30,889 nucleotides of DNA from CAYPZL01 sp964415045 (GCA_964415045.1 CAYPZL010000053.1:1-30889); one strand, 5' to 3'. Shown: positions 18,008-26,424, counted from the first letter of the stretch. A program made the numbers and translations. The notes: generated by a model from the sequence alone, not told the origin.

Positions 18008-20050
18008 CTATTCGCCCTCCTCTACCTCGTTGGTACCGGAGGAGGCGCCGGCTTCACCCGTAACCTTCTCTGACTGTATGCCATCATCGGCCTTGGCCAC
18101 GAGGAGGACCTTGTCTCCTTCGTTGAGCCCGGAGAGCACCTGTACCCGGCTCTCGTTCATCTTGCCCAGTGTGATCTCCGTCTCCGTTGGGGTCCCGTCC
18201 TGAAGTTTCATGCAGTAATAGTGGTTCTTCCTGTTGTACACCGAGAGGACCGGTATGGTCAGTGCGTTTTCGATTTCGTCCAGAAGCAGGGTCACCTTGC
18301 CGCCCATACCGGGCCTCACGTCTTTCCCGGGGGTCAGACCGTTGGCTTCCCAGTCAACGGCCACGTAGAGGTCGTAGGCCTTGGTCCCCGTTTGCAGCCA
18401 TTCGGGGCCGGTACTTTTCGGAAGGGGGGAAGACTCGACGACCCGGCCGAAGAACTGCGTCTTTTGGGCAAAGGCATCGAGGACCAGGATGGCCTGCGTT
18501 CCTTGCTGGTCTTCCGGCTGAGGGGTGGCCGTCCTGGGCACGTCAGGAAGCTCGTCCCAGTTGATCTCTATGGGCTTGGGGGTGCCGCCCGTCTGGGCGG
18601 CCAATTCGGCCTCCTGCTCCTGGAGCCGGGTGTAGAATTGCCGGGCCTGGTCCTTCGTCATTCTCGCATCAATGACCGCCTGTTTGATCCTGGGAATGAT
18701 GCCATCGGTTTTGATCTTGAGGGCTTCCGCTTCGAAATTTTCCTTGGGCACAACACCTGTCGCGACCTGTGTGATAAGGGCCTTGAAGGCCTCGCCAATA
18801 TAGGCCTCGATCTCCGCTTCCACGATTTTGTTCTCATGGTGACCATCTGCTACTGTGACATACTCTCTCAGGGCCTCGAAGAGCATCGTCTTGACGCGAA
18901 GCGTCGTCATGTCGGGTATCTGCATCAATTGTCCTCTGGGGTAGATCTCTTCGCCCTCTTTAATCATCAGCCTCAGGCCCTCCGCCCTCCAGCCGGGAGT
19001 GTACAGCACCAGGCCCGCCTTTTCCGCCGTCACCTTCAGCTTCCTCTCGTCCTCTCTGAGTTCTTCCATTTGATCCTGGTGTTCTTGCAGCTCTTTCTCT
19101 TTGCCCTTGATCTCCTGCTTCTTCCAGTTCAACTCGGCTTCCTGGGCGAGTTGGGCTTTTTCCAGGTTCAGCTTGGCCTCTTTTACCGCGGTTTCCTTCT
19201 GACGCATCGTCTGGACGATGGTGTGTGTCCTGAGTATCTTCAAGTCCTTCTCGGCCTGGTTTACATCTTCCTCCAATTGCCGAGTCATCTGCGGTATGTC
19301 GTACTTGATCAACAGCTCCTTCGCGGCAATGGCGTTGTCCAGGGTGTTCTTCAGGGCCTCAACGTTGAGTTCGTCAGATTCGATCTCGCTTTCGCTGTAG
19401 GGCTTATTCAACTTGGGGTTTTCATTGACCTTCTTTTTGAACGCGAGCTGTTCCTGCGCGATTTTCAGTCGTTTTCTGGCCATCGTGATCGCGATGTCAG
19501 CATCTCTCAGAGAGTTCTCCTTTTGCCCCCCCTCTGAGTTATACCGTTCGAGCGCTTCTTTAGCCCTCTGAACCGTCTCCTCCATCAGAGAGAGATTGCT
19601 CTGGGACTGATCCTTGTAAAGCGTCAAGTTCTCTTCCGCATCCTTGAGTGCATTTCGAGCCCGTTCCAGGTTGATGGCATGCTGCTTCTCCGCAATAACC
19701 AGGTCCTTTCTCGCCTGTTCAAGCGCGAGCTGCGCGTTGTTGAGATGGAGCTCCTTCTGGTCGATGGCGTCTTCGAGCGCTTTGCACTCGAACTCGATGA
19801 TCAGCTCCCCCTTATCGACGACGGTTCCTTCTTCGACAACGCTCTTGATGATCACGGGCCACTTCAGCTCGTTGGAGATCAAGACCTTTTCTTCCGCCTC
19901 GACCGTGCCGTCTTCGGTGGTGGTGATGATTAGGTTCTCCCTGACGGCCTCTGCCACTTGTTGCGAGGAGATCCTTTCCTCGTCGCCAAAGGGCCAGCAT
20001 CCGGCAAGAAAAACGCTCGCGAGCAACGCGGGCAGCAGTGTGTTTCTCAT
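18008..20050 (-). CDS. Lipoprotein HlyD/MacA-like efflux adaptor with a long coiled coil and an inserted domain
   Basis: 680 aa from ATG at 20050, which gives a lipoprotein signal with lipobox LAGC (15-18); a TTG 14 codons upstream would overlap the TolC gene. The split lipoyl domain (about 45-95 and 338-378) brackets a helical hairpin of about 240 residues, rich in K, E, Q and A (96-337) and long for this family. The beta-barrel begins near 379 but is interrupted by about 120 residues (400-520) that include a helical part and a Pro/Gln-rich linker. The barrel resumes at about 522-595, and the membrane-proximal domain is at about 596-655. The protein links the MacB-type permease to TolC. The insertion is unlike common MacA proteins, and its role is unknown. 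Confidence 0.9.
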   Translation of the reverse strand: MRNTLLPALLASVFLAGCWPFGDEERISSQQVAEAVRENLIITTTEDGTVEAEEKVLISNELKWPVIIKSVVEEGTVVDKGELIIEFECKALEDAIDQKELHLNNAQLALEQARKDLVIAEKQHAINLERARNALKDAEENLTLYKDQSQSNLSLMEETVQRAKEALERYNSEGGQKENSLRDADIAITMARKRLKIAQEQLAFKKKVNENPKLNKPYSESEIESDELNVEALKNTLDNAIAAKELLIKYDIPQMTRQLEEDVNQAEKDLKILRTHTIVQTMRQKETAVKEAKLNLEKAQLAQEAELNWKKQEIKGKEKELQEHQDQMEELREDERKLKVTAEKAGLVLYTPGWRAEGLRLMIKEGEEIYPRGQLMQIPDMTTLRVKTMLFEALREYVTVADGHHENKIVEAEIEAYIGEAFKALITQVATGVVPKENFEAEALKIKTDGIIPRIKQAVIDARMTKDQARQFYTRLQEQEAELAAQTGGTPKPIEINWDELPDVPRTATPQPEDQQGTQAILVLDAFAQKTQFFGRVVESSPLPKSTGPEWLQTGTKAYDLYVAVDWEANGLTPGKDVRPGMGGKVTLLLDEIENALTIPVLSVYNRKNHYYCMKLQDGTPTETEITLGKMNESRVQVLSGLNEGDKVLLVAKADDGIQSEKVTGEAGASSGTNEVEEGE

Positions 20051-20088
20051 CTGATTTCTCTTTGTCCTAATTCTCGTTCCAGGTTTGT

Positions 20089-21954
20089 TCAAAGGCGTTC
20101 GGTATCCCTTTCTTCTGCGGCTTCTCTTTCGGATCCCTTCGGTGGTGAGGCCGCGATCTGATTCGTGTCGTCTTGCCCCGACTTCAAATAGGGATATCGT
20201 TCCTGAAGCCGGTCATAGCCAAAGGGGGTCTTTCGTTCCGTCAGCTTCCCGTCGGCATCCACGTCGAGCATGCCGAGGCTTGCAAGGAATTCGAGTCTGG
20301 TGATGGTGTAGTTGACCAGCGAGCTGGTCAGACCGTTGAGCGAACTGTTCAAGGCGGCCTCGGCCTCAAGGACATCGCGGGTGGAGGCCTGCCCCTGCTT
20401 ACGCTGAATCGCGATGAGTGCGGTCCGGCGTTGCGCAATTTCGACACTCTTTTCCTGCAACACAAAGCTCTGTCGCGACTGCTTCAGAGACCGGAACGAG
20501 TTTCGCACGTTCAGAGTGACGGTGTCTTCGGTCTCTGCGAGGGCTCTCTTGGATCGGTCGCGCGATATCATCGCGTTACGATAGGCGTCGCGGTTGCCGG
20601 CTTGATCGAGATTGTAGTTGAACGTCAGTTTTGCGCTTCGGGTATGGTGGTGTGTTTGGATCCGTGCAGGCTGCGCCTTCTCGGTTCCCGCAGCCGAGGC
20701 TCTGAGTTCGAGATCGAGTTGAGGATTGAAGTGGTCCGCGGCAATCTCGACATCCTTCTCGGCGTCCCGCGCAGCGGCTCTGGCCCTCAGCAGGGCGGTG
20801 TCGGTTCCGAAGGAGGTCTCGGTGGCGACCGACTCTGCAAATGGCAATGGCTCCGGGCCCTTTTCATTGAGCCGCCGCAGGGCGCCGGGATAATCCAGCT
20901 TCAATTCCTCCGAGATCGGAAGCCCCAGCGCGATCTTGAAATTGTCGAGCGCCTGCGAGTAGGCCAACTGCGTCTGCTCAAAACTGATCTGCGACCTGAG
21001 CAGGTCCTGCTCGGCCTGATCTTCCTGGGTCCTGCGGAGTTGGCCGCCCTCGACCATCGCCTGGGTTGTCAGGTAGGCCAGGGTGAGCCTTTGGATATTG
21101 GTCCGGCTGTTTTCGAGAACGTCTCTAAGGGTCAGGACTTGATAGTACCGCCGCATGATATCGACGGCAAAGGTCTGTCGGAACCGGTCAAACTCGTAGA
21201 CCTCGATCAGGAAATCCCTCTCCCGACGGTGCTGGTCCTCGAAGGCCAATCCCCGCCAGGCCCCACGAAGCAAGGGCTGCGTGAAACCGCCCTCGACGAG
21301 CGAGCCGATCGCGGTATCGGATTGGCCGAGGAGATTGGTCACGACGTTCATGGAGGCGCCGAGAGTGAGCAGTCCGCCGCCGACCAGACGCCGGGTCAGT
21401 GAGTAGTTGCCGTCGGCACTGATGTATCGGTTGGTGTTGTCGGGGCCCCCCTCCGGTCCTCCGCGGGAGGTGCGCGCCGCTTCGCCCGTGGCATTGACAT
21501 TCCCGGCCGGAAGGAAGGTGTCCCAGCCGCGGAAATTGGTGGCCAGAGAGAGAGCGGAACTGTAGAGGTTCTCTTTTCGCGTCTGGAACGAGCGGCTGTT
21601 TTTGAACGCCACCCTCAGGGCATCCTCGATGGTCAATACCGGTTTCTGTCTGCCGTTCTCGTCTTCGACCTCCTTGAGGTAACGAGTGTAGTCGACCGGG
21701 TCATAAACGATATCGAACTGATACGCTTTGCCCAGGGCCGCGGTCTGCCCCTCAGAGACGGTACCATAGGCATCGCGGTCGGCCCATTTGGCGTACCGAG
21801 AACGGCTGCACCCCGATATCAGGATCATTGTCGTTACCAGGGTGACAAGCAATAACGCTCTTCTGCGTGAATCCAGGTCCCTGGAAAAGAACGATGCTTC
21901 AGCGATTCCGGCTGCCATGATGCGACCGATTGTACGATTTTCGTTCATTCGCAT
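20089..21954 (-). CDS. TolC-family outer-membrane efflux lipoprotein
   Basis: About 621 aa. A hydrophobic signal ends in the lipobox LISGC near residue 50, so the protein should be lipidated, as in OprM-type relatives. TolC-like repeats follow: LTIEDALRVAFKNSRS starts the first half, and the second half contains LNVRNSFRSLKQSRQSFVLQEKSVEIAQRR and the usual Q.S..DVLEAEAALN block. It forms the outer-membrane channel for the downstream adaptor, ATPase and permease. The exact start is unsettled: ATG 21954, ATG 21948 and GTG 21960 are all possible, with AGGTGA upstream. The N-terminus before the signal is unusually long (about 33 residues), so an internal start is also possible. Confidence 0.9.
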   Translation of the reverse strand: MRMNENRTIGRIMAAGIAEASFFSRDLDSRRRALLLVTLVTTMILISGCSRSRYAKWADRDAYGTVSEGQTAALGKAYQFDIVYDPVDYTRYLKEVEDENGRQKPVLTIEDALRVAFKNSRSFQTRKENLYSSALSLATNFRGWDTFLPAGNVNATGEAARTSRGGPEGGPDNTNRYISADGNYSLTRRLVGGGLLTLGASMNVVTNLLGQSDTAIGSLVEGGFTQPLLRGAWRGLAFEDQHRRERDFLIEVYEFDRFRQTFAVDIMRRYYQVLTLRDVLENSRTNIQRLTLAYLTTQAMVEGGQLRRTQEDQAEQDLLRSQISFEQTQLAYSQALDNFKIALGLPISEELKLDYPGALRRLNEKGPEPLPFAESVATETSFGTDTALLRARAAARDAEKDVEIAADHFNPQLDLELRASAAGTEKAQPARIQTHHHTRSAKLTFNYNLDQAGNRDAYRNAMISRDRSKRALAETEDTVTLNVRNSFRSLKQSRQSFVLQEKSVEIAQRRTALIAIQRKQGQASTRDVLEAEAALNSSLNGLTSSLVNYTITRLEFLASLGMLDVDADGKLTERKTPFGYDRLQERYPYLKSGQDDTNQIAASPPKGSEREAAEERDTERL

Positions 21955-22152
21955 TAACACTCATTCACCTACACATCTCAGTTGTTCCGACAGGAAGACC
22001 TGCCTCCATTGCCAAAGTCTTCTTTGCCTACGACCTCTGACAGCGGCATACTGAAGCGGGTCTCGGCAACCGCGCAGACGCGGATTGCGATGGATCGGTC
22101 ATACGCGCTATGCTATATCTGCAAGCCATAAGACAATTCTCCGGCATCATAT

Positions 22153-22758
22153 TCAATCGACTACAAAGACGGAACAATAGGTGGTCCAGCGGAAGATCAG
22201 AATGGTGTAGACAACGGCCGTCCACCAGCAGCCAACCTGAGCCAGGCGGCAGGACCGGGCCCAGAGGAAAATGACGGCCGCACCGATAGTCAGACCCAGT
22301 TTGAACACCACAAGGGTCGGAACGTGCGCCAACAAGCGCGCGGCCAGCGGGTTAACCTCCCAGAGACTCCCCAGGTCGTGGGCGAAGAGGGTACAGACCA
22401 GATCGTGAACGCCCAGGGCAAGGAACACCAGTACAAGCCGGACAACCTGGCGGCTGTAGAGGTCTGACGGATGGGGCGCCGTCCCATCGCGCCCAAGCGG
22501 CGGGCGACATCTCAGCAACGTACCAAATGCCCACACGGCCAGGGCAAAACCGGCAAACGTCATCGTCGAGAGAACCATACGCGATGAGGACACCTCCCCG
22601 ATGGCCGAAACTTCAGACTGCTGAATGGCGGAGAACTCCTCGACCGACCTCCTCCCTTGTGCCATGACGGCCGGAGATCTGAATGCGACTGTTAGAATCG
22701 ACACCGCAATCCACCAGGCCGGCACGCGTTTCCAATTCAGTTCCCTTGATCCCTTCAT
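22153..22758 (-). CDS. DUF5658-like membrane protein
   Basis: 201 aa with about five hydrophobic segments: 13-33, 61-82, 106-125, 146-167 and 175-195. The last three, with the sequence NPLAARLL (136-143) between them, match the pattern of DUF5658, small membrane proteins of unknown role. The first segment may be a cleaved signal (ending VMAQ). A polar, probably extracytoplasmic, loop lies at about 34-59. It lies 60 bp after the LamG-like gene and about 200 bp before the TolC gene, so it may be co-transcribed with either. No function is suggested by the sequence. Confidence 0.7.
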   Translation of the reverse strand: MKGSRELNWKRVPAWWIAVSILTVAFRSPAVMAQGRRSVEEFSAIQQSEVSAIGEVSSSRMVLSTMTFAGFALAVWAFGTLLRCRPPLGRDGTAPHPSDLYSRQVVRLVLVFLALGVHDLVCTLFAHDLGSLWEVNPLAARLLAHVPTLVVFKLGLTIGAAVIFLWARSCRLAQVGCWWTAVVYTILIFRWTTYCSVFVVD

Positions 22759-22818
22759 GTTACTTCTTTCCCTTGAGATCTGTCTCGAACCATGAAGCGG
22801 TTCAAGGCGGACGTCTCC

Positions 22819-23502
22819 CTAACCCTGTCGTTCGGTCACGGTCGGTGCGACCTTATCAGCACTCGTGTATCGAAAATTGGCGAAGTAGAGATGCCCGCCG
22901 CAGAAGCCAAGCTCCCCTTTCTCATTCGCGTCGAACAGGCCTCCGATTGTGACGTCCGGTTTCTTGCCGCCATTGAGATAAACGCTCACCGAGTCCCCCT
23001 GAACAACGACTTTGACGTGGAACCAGACGTGCCCGAGATGTCCTTCACGAGTACTGGGAAACGCGGGCCTCCGAGTGTTGAGAAGGAGAACCGTGCCGGT
23101 CCGGCGCGTGACGACGACCTGCTCCACGACTTCGCGTCTGTCCCCATCCTTCCCGCGTCTGCGACTGAACATGATCCGGTTACGCCACTGTCCCTTATCA
23201 AGGCCGCGAAAGCCAATCCCAGGGGCGAAGCGAGCGGGCGCAGCAATGTCGACTTCAATAGTCCCGTCGTGAAACTCGACCCCGGAAAGATACACAGAAG
23301 CGTTTCTTCGGTCTCCCTGCACGTAAAGGGCGGTCTTCCCCTGAAACTCCTCAATGTCAACGTGACTGTTCGAATAGCGCATCCATTTCCTTCCCTCGAA
23401 TTCGATCGTCTCATCGGGCGGGAATGATCCGTGCTCCGCGCCCGAGGCTATCGCCCCAAGCATGGTCGCGATTGCAGCGCTAATGACCAAGGTTCTGCTC
23501 AT
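22819..23502 (-). CDS. Exported LamG/concanavalin-like (DUF1080-like) protein
   Basis: 227 aa; signal peptide 1-22 (ASGA); AGGAG five bases before the ATG. The mature part is a single beta-sandwich of LamG or DUF1080 type: GTIEVDIAAPARFAPGIGFR, HVWFHVKVVVQGDSVSVYLNG and GELGFCGGHLYFANFRYT are the strands usually seen in this fold. It probably binds a glycan, or is a distant member of the 3-keto-glycoside hydrolase group. It is the first gene after the sigma/FecR pair, separated by 325 bp that contain a perfect inverted repeat, so it may have its own promoter and be a regulated target. Confidence 0.8.
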   Translation of the reverse strand: MSRTLVISAAIATMLGAIASGAEHGSFPPDETIEFEGRKWMRYSNSHVDIEEFQGKTALYVQGDRRNASVYLSGVEFHDGTIEVDIAAPARFAPGIGFRGLDKGQWRNRIMFSRRRGKDGDRREVVEQVVVTRRTGTVLLLNTRRPAFPSTREGHLGHVWFHVKVVVQGDSVSVYLNGGKKPDVTIGGLFDANEKGELGFCGGHLYFANFRYTSADKVAPTVTERQG

Positions 23503-23827
23503 AGATGCTCCTGTTCGTGTTTCCGTGTCAGCAAGATACAGTTGCTGACAACCACCGGTGATTCCACCGGCGTCCGTCGTCGTTCTTCCTGCCGCCGGAC
23601 GGCGCCCAAGCCTGCCAGAAATGCAGTTCGTCTCTCACAATCCCCCCGGCCAACAGTTGCATTGTCCGCCCGCAAGATAAATATGGGCACCGACACGCGT
23701 GTTCTCGGGTTCCCACTGAGAAGATGTGATTGTGCCGGCGCCCCAATCGTGAAGAAGGCGCATTGAGATGGTCCGGCGGTATCGGCCGCAACCATCGTTG
23801 ACGTCGATTTCTGGTTGTTTCTGGGGA
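23503..23827. other. 325-bp gap between the FecR/ankyrin and LamG-like genes
   Basis: Short open frames on both strands lack a Shine-Dalgarno site or any family resemblance. The only clear structure is the inverted repeat at 23526-23550. I see no convincing sigma-70 promoter; a promoter for the linked ECF sigma factor would be expected here if the downstream genes are its targets. A decayed gene cannot be excluded. Confidence 0.5.
23526..23550. repeat. Perfect 9-bp inverted repeat upstream of the LamG-like gene
   Basis: TGTCAGCAA (23526-23534) is matched by its exact reverse complement TTGCTGACA (23542-23550) with a 7-base spacer. It lies 24-48 bases upstream of the ATG at 23502. The size and placement suit an operator for a dimeric regulator or an RNA hairpin in the leader. 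There is no T tract. Confidence 0.45.
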
Positions 23828-25666
23828 TTATTCATTCCTGTGCTTGCCGCCCTTGGCTCGGAGAAGCTCAGCAATTTCGAGTCGGGCTTCGCTCTCGGAT
23901 AGACCTTCGTGGCGGGTCGCATCCAGCGGGGTGCCGTGATTGTCCCTGGCGTTGACATCGGCCCCGGCAGCGATCAACTGCCTGGCAATTTCCACACGCC
24001 CTAAAACAGCGGCCCAGTGCAACGGTGTACCGCCGTATTCATCCTTGGCGGGAGCATCGATATTGGCCCCTTCGTCTATGAGAAATCGAGCAACCTCACG
24101 CTGATCGGCCAAGACCGCCATGTGCAGAGGCGTCGCTCCGGAAGCAACCACTCCCGGTGCAATGAACGCCGCGTCAATATCGGTCCCGGCGGCGAGATGG
24201 CGTTTGACCGTGTCCAGATCGCCTTGCGACGTGGCCGCCCAGATGTCCATGACGGGCGGCGCCGGCTGCGGCGCCGGATTCGCTGACGTCGCGGGGGGCA
24301 GCAATTCCACCTCAATAATCTCCAGTCCCGACGGCTGGTCCAGGGTGTGACACCATACCGACTCAAGCACCAAGTGGAAGGGAGTGCGCGGCAGCTTGTC
24401 CTTGATTTCACCGAGCGAAGGGTCGAGCCCAAAATCCCGCAGGTCGAGGAGGACCTCAAAATCTTCTCCGCCGGAAAACTCGACAGCGGGTCGAACGGTC
24501 TGAAACTTGCCAGCGAATCCACCGGCGGCATACATGACACTGACGCCGAAGTACACCTCGTGGCTCGATGCGATGTGCCCGCGCACTCTCAAACGGGAGC
24601 CGGCCTGAAGGATCACCGGCGGCGTGTCACCACGAGAGACCCCCAATGCCGCCGCATAAATGGTGAATCCCCGGGGCATGGTGTAGCCAATGGCCTCGAG
24701 TCTCGCCTCTTCGGTAGCCGTTCTCGGCGACCACTTCCCGTAGGCGCCTTCAGGTCCGAGATGCAATTGACTCTTCCACCGATTGGCCGCATCAGGAACC
24801 GGCGCCGGCCGCATGTCCTGGCCCGCCGCCGCGATCACGCGGTGTTTGGCCGGCACGTCAACCGTGTTGCCGTCGCTGAGCCGCTTGATCCGCACCTTCC
24901 CCTCGCTGACGTTCAGCATCGTCGCGACAAGATCTGCTTCAACCTCGAACTGCGTCCCCAAAACTTCCATCATGGCGGATCGCGTGTAGATGAGCATCGG
25001 TCGGTCCGCCGGTTGAGGTTTCACATTGCCGGAGACGTTGCCCGCTTTGAGATATAGCTTCTTCTGCCCGTAATCCGAGAACGTGAGTGCCGAGTTTCCG
25101 GAAATCGTGACCGCGGAACCGTCGTTGAACTCCAACTCGAACCAGGACCCGGGTGTCATGCCTTCGATGGTCCCGCCCGGCAGTTGCGTCCCCACGCTCA
25201 GGTCGTAAAAGACCCGACCGCCGTCGCCGGTCCATTGCAGGGATCCGTTCAATCCGGCGACCTTCGCGATCGGCCGTTCGGAAGCCGGACGCAGGAAATA
25301 GAGACTTGCGCTCAGCGCGATGACAGCGGCCGCAGCCACGGCGAACGGCCATTTTGCCAGCGGCGCGCGCGCCATGGCGCCTCGGCGAGACGACCGCTGC
25401 GGAAGATGCTGCATGACACCCTCAACGAAATGGTCATCATCCGCGGGCAGGCGCGACAGGGTCTCGCGAACGAACTCGTCCTGTCGCGAGGCACTATCCT
25501 GCGCGATCAATCCCAGCAGGCGGTGCATCTGGTAACCGTCTGCCGCCATCTGCGACAAATGCTCGTTTCCCGCCGCAAGGGCCTGAAGCTCGGCAATTCC
25601 GGATTGGTCGATCTCGCCTTCCAGGTAGTCGTTCCACAACTCGATGAAGCGCTCGTCGTTTTTCAT
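23828..25666 (-). CDS. FecR-like transmembrane sigma regulator with C-terminal ankyrin repeats
   Basis: 612 aa from ATG at 25666, with AAGGAG seven bases upstream. A cytoplasmic N-terminal region (1-104; FIELWNDYLEGEID) is of the kind that contacts ECF sigma factors. One membrane helix (about 106-125) leads to a FecR domain (about 132-285; GSWFELEFNDGSAVTISGNS and VLGTQFEVEAD are typical). A beta-rich region (about 300-455) and a Pro-rich linker precede ankyrin repeats (about 471-605; TPLHMAVLADQREVARFLIDEGANI and TPLHWAAVLG). The start overlaps the sigma gene stop as ATGA, so the two proteins are made together. The likely role is sensing outside the inner membrane and controlling the partner sigma factor. 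Ankyrins in place of the usual C-terminal LamG domain are notable. Confidence 0.9.
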   Translation of the reverse strand: MKNDERFIELWNDYLEGEIDQSGIAELQALAAGNEHLSQMAADGYQMHRLLGLIAQDSASRQDEFVRETLSRLPADDDHFVEGVMQHLPQRSSRRGAMARAPLAKWPFAVAAAAVIALSASLYFLRPASERPIAKVAGLNGSLQWTGDGGRVFYDLSVGTQLPGGTIEGMTPGSWFELEFNDGSAVTISGNSALTFSDYGQKKLYLKAGNVSGNVKPQPADRPMLIYTRSAMMEVLGTQFEVEADLVATMLNVSEGKVRIKRLSDGNTVDVPAKHRVIAAAGQDMRPAPVPDAANRWKSQLHLGPEGAYGKWSPRTATEEARLEAIGYTMPRGFTIYAAALGVSRGDTPPVILQAGSRLRVRGHIASSHEVYFGVSVMYAAGGFAGKFQTVRPAVEFSGGEDFEVLLDLRDFGLDPSLGEIKDKLPRTPFHLVLESVWCHTLDQPSGLEIIEVELLPPATSANPAPQPAPPVMDIWAATSQGDLDTVKRHLAAGTDIDAAFIAPGVVASGATPLHMAVLADQREVARFLIDEGANIDAPAKDEYGGTPLHWAAVLGRVEIARQLIAAGADVNARDNHGTPLDATRHEGLSESEARLEIAELLRAKGGKHRNE

Positions 25667-26238
25667 GACGGTTCTCCTTCGGCTGCCATACGGGCCTGAA
25701 CGCACTGATGAAGCTTGCGGCGCAACTGCCACAACTGTTTCTTGACGGCGGGCACCGAGCGCCCACAGCGTGCGGCCATCTCATCCAGGGGAATCTCTTC
25801 GGCGTAGCGCCACGTGATGAATCGGTGGAGGTGCTGGCCGAGCTGGCCGAGGCAGGTCTGCAAATGCTCGAGTCGGGCCTGCTGCAGCTCCGGCGGCTCG
25901 CAGCCGCGACGCTCCAGCTCCCGCTGCAGAAAATCCGGGGCATACCGCACGTGGTAATCCGCCACCCGGCGCAGACGCGAAACCTCGGTCTTCAGGGCAA
26001 AGCGGGCAATCGTAAACAGCCACGCGGCGAAGTTCGTTCCGAGCTCGTAGTCCTCCAGACGAGTGAAGGCCGCGACAAAACTCCGTTGCGCCACGTCATC
26101 GACGTCCACGCCCGGAGGCGCCTGCGCCGCCAGCCACGACCGCAGGGGCCTTTCCAGCCGGCGAACGACGGTCTCAAACGCAGCCGTGTTTCCCCTGCGA
26201 ACGCCTCGAATCGCGTCGTCAAGCACCGAATCGTCCAT
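25663..26238 (-). CDS. ECF RNA polymerase sigma factor, Rhodopirellula/Verrucomicrobium type
   Basis: 191 aa from ATG at 26238, preceded by AAGGA at eight bases; two ATGs seven codons upstream are possible but lack such a site. Region sigma-2 (about 10-95) holds DVDDVAQRSFVAAFTRLEDYELGTNFAAWLFTIARF, the hallmark of the Rhodopirellula/Verrucomicrobium ECF family. Region sigma-4 (about 120-180) ends in a helix-turn-helix (PLDEMAARCGRSVPAVKKQLWQLRRKL). The factor would direct RNA polymerase to its own promoters, possibly in this cluster. It is the first gene of the 26-kb minus-strand run and overlaps the FecR/ankyrin gene by 4 bp (ATGA). Confidence 0.93.
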   Translation of the reverse strand: MDDSVLDDAIRGVRRGNTAAFETVVRRLERPLRSWLAAQAPPGVDVDDVAQRSFVAAFTRLEDYELGTNFAAWLFTIARFALKTEVSRLRRVADYHVRYAPDFLQRELERRGCEPPELQQARLEHLQTCLGQLGQHLHRFITWRYAEEIPLDEMAARCGRSVPAVKKQLWQLRRKLHQCVQARMAAEGEPS

Positions 26239-26246
26239 AGAAGCTT

Positions 26247-26251
26247 TCCTT
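26247..26251 (-). promoter_or_regulatory. Ribosome binding site favouring the internal start of the sigma gene
   Basis: AAGGA on the minus strand, eight bases before the ATG at 26238. The upstream tandem ATGs (26254-26259) have no comparable site. Confidence 0.5.
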
Positions 26252-26273
26252 GTCATCATATAGTCATGGCAGC

Positions 26274-26313
26274 AAACACGGCAGGGTTACCCCTGTCGGC
26301 GGTGTTTTTTTTT
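26274..26313 (+). terminator. Terminator-like hairpin with a 9-T run, read on the plus strand
   Basis: An outer 6-bp stem (26274-26279 with 26302-26307) encloses an inner 6-bp stem with one G-U pair (26281-26286 with 26291-26296, loop TTAC); nine T residues follow at 26305-26313. It has the form of an intrinsic terminator on the plus strand, yet no plus-strand gene precedes it. On the minus strand it would be a leader hairpin of the sigma mRNA, about 36-69 bases before the start codon. Confidence 0.45.
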
Positions 26314-26362
26314 GGGAAAATGACAGAGCGGGCCCTGTTCCGAAGCGGCCTATTTTGACTTC

Positions 26363-26371
26363 AGTATACCA
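26363..26371 (-). promoter_or_regulatory. Possible extended -10 promoter for the sigma/FecR genes
   Basis: TGGTATACT on the minus strand: a TATACT -10 element with the TGn extension. No good -35 element lies at the usual distance. Transcription would begin near 26355, giving a leader of about 115 bases that includes the hairpin at 26274-26307. Confidence 0.4.
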
Positions 26372-26424
26372 AACTCCCGGTCGATCCACAGGCTTTTCCT
26401 GGCCCGAACGAACGGACAAAGGCA

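Noticed and set aside
23499..23795. Short minus-strand frames in the gap before the LamG-like gene
   Set aside because: Two overlapping frames compete without ribosome sites or motifs, and one runs through the inverted repeat.
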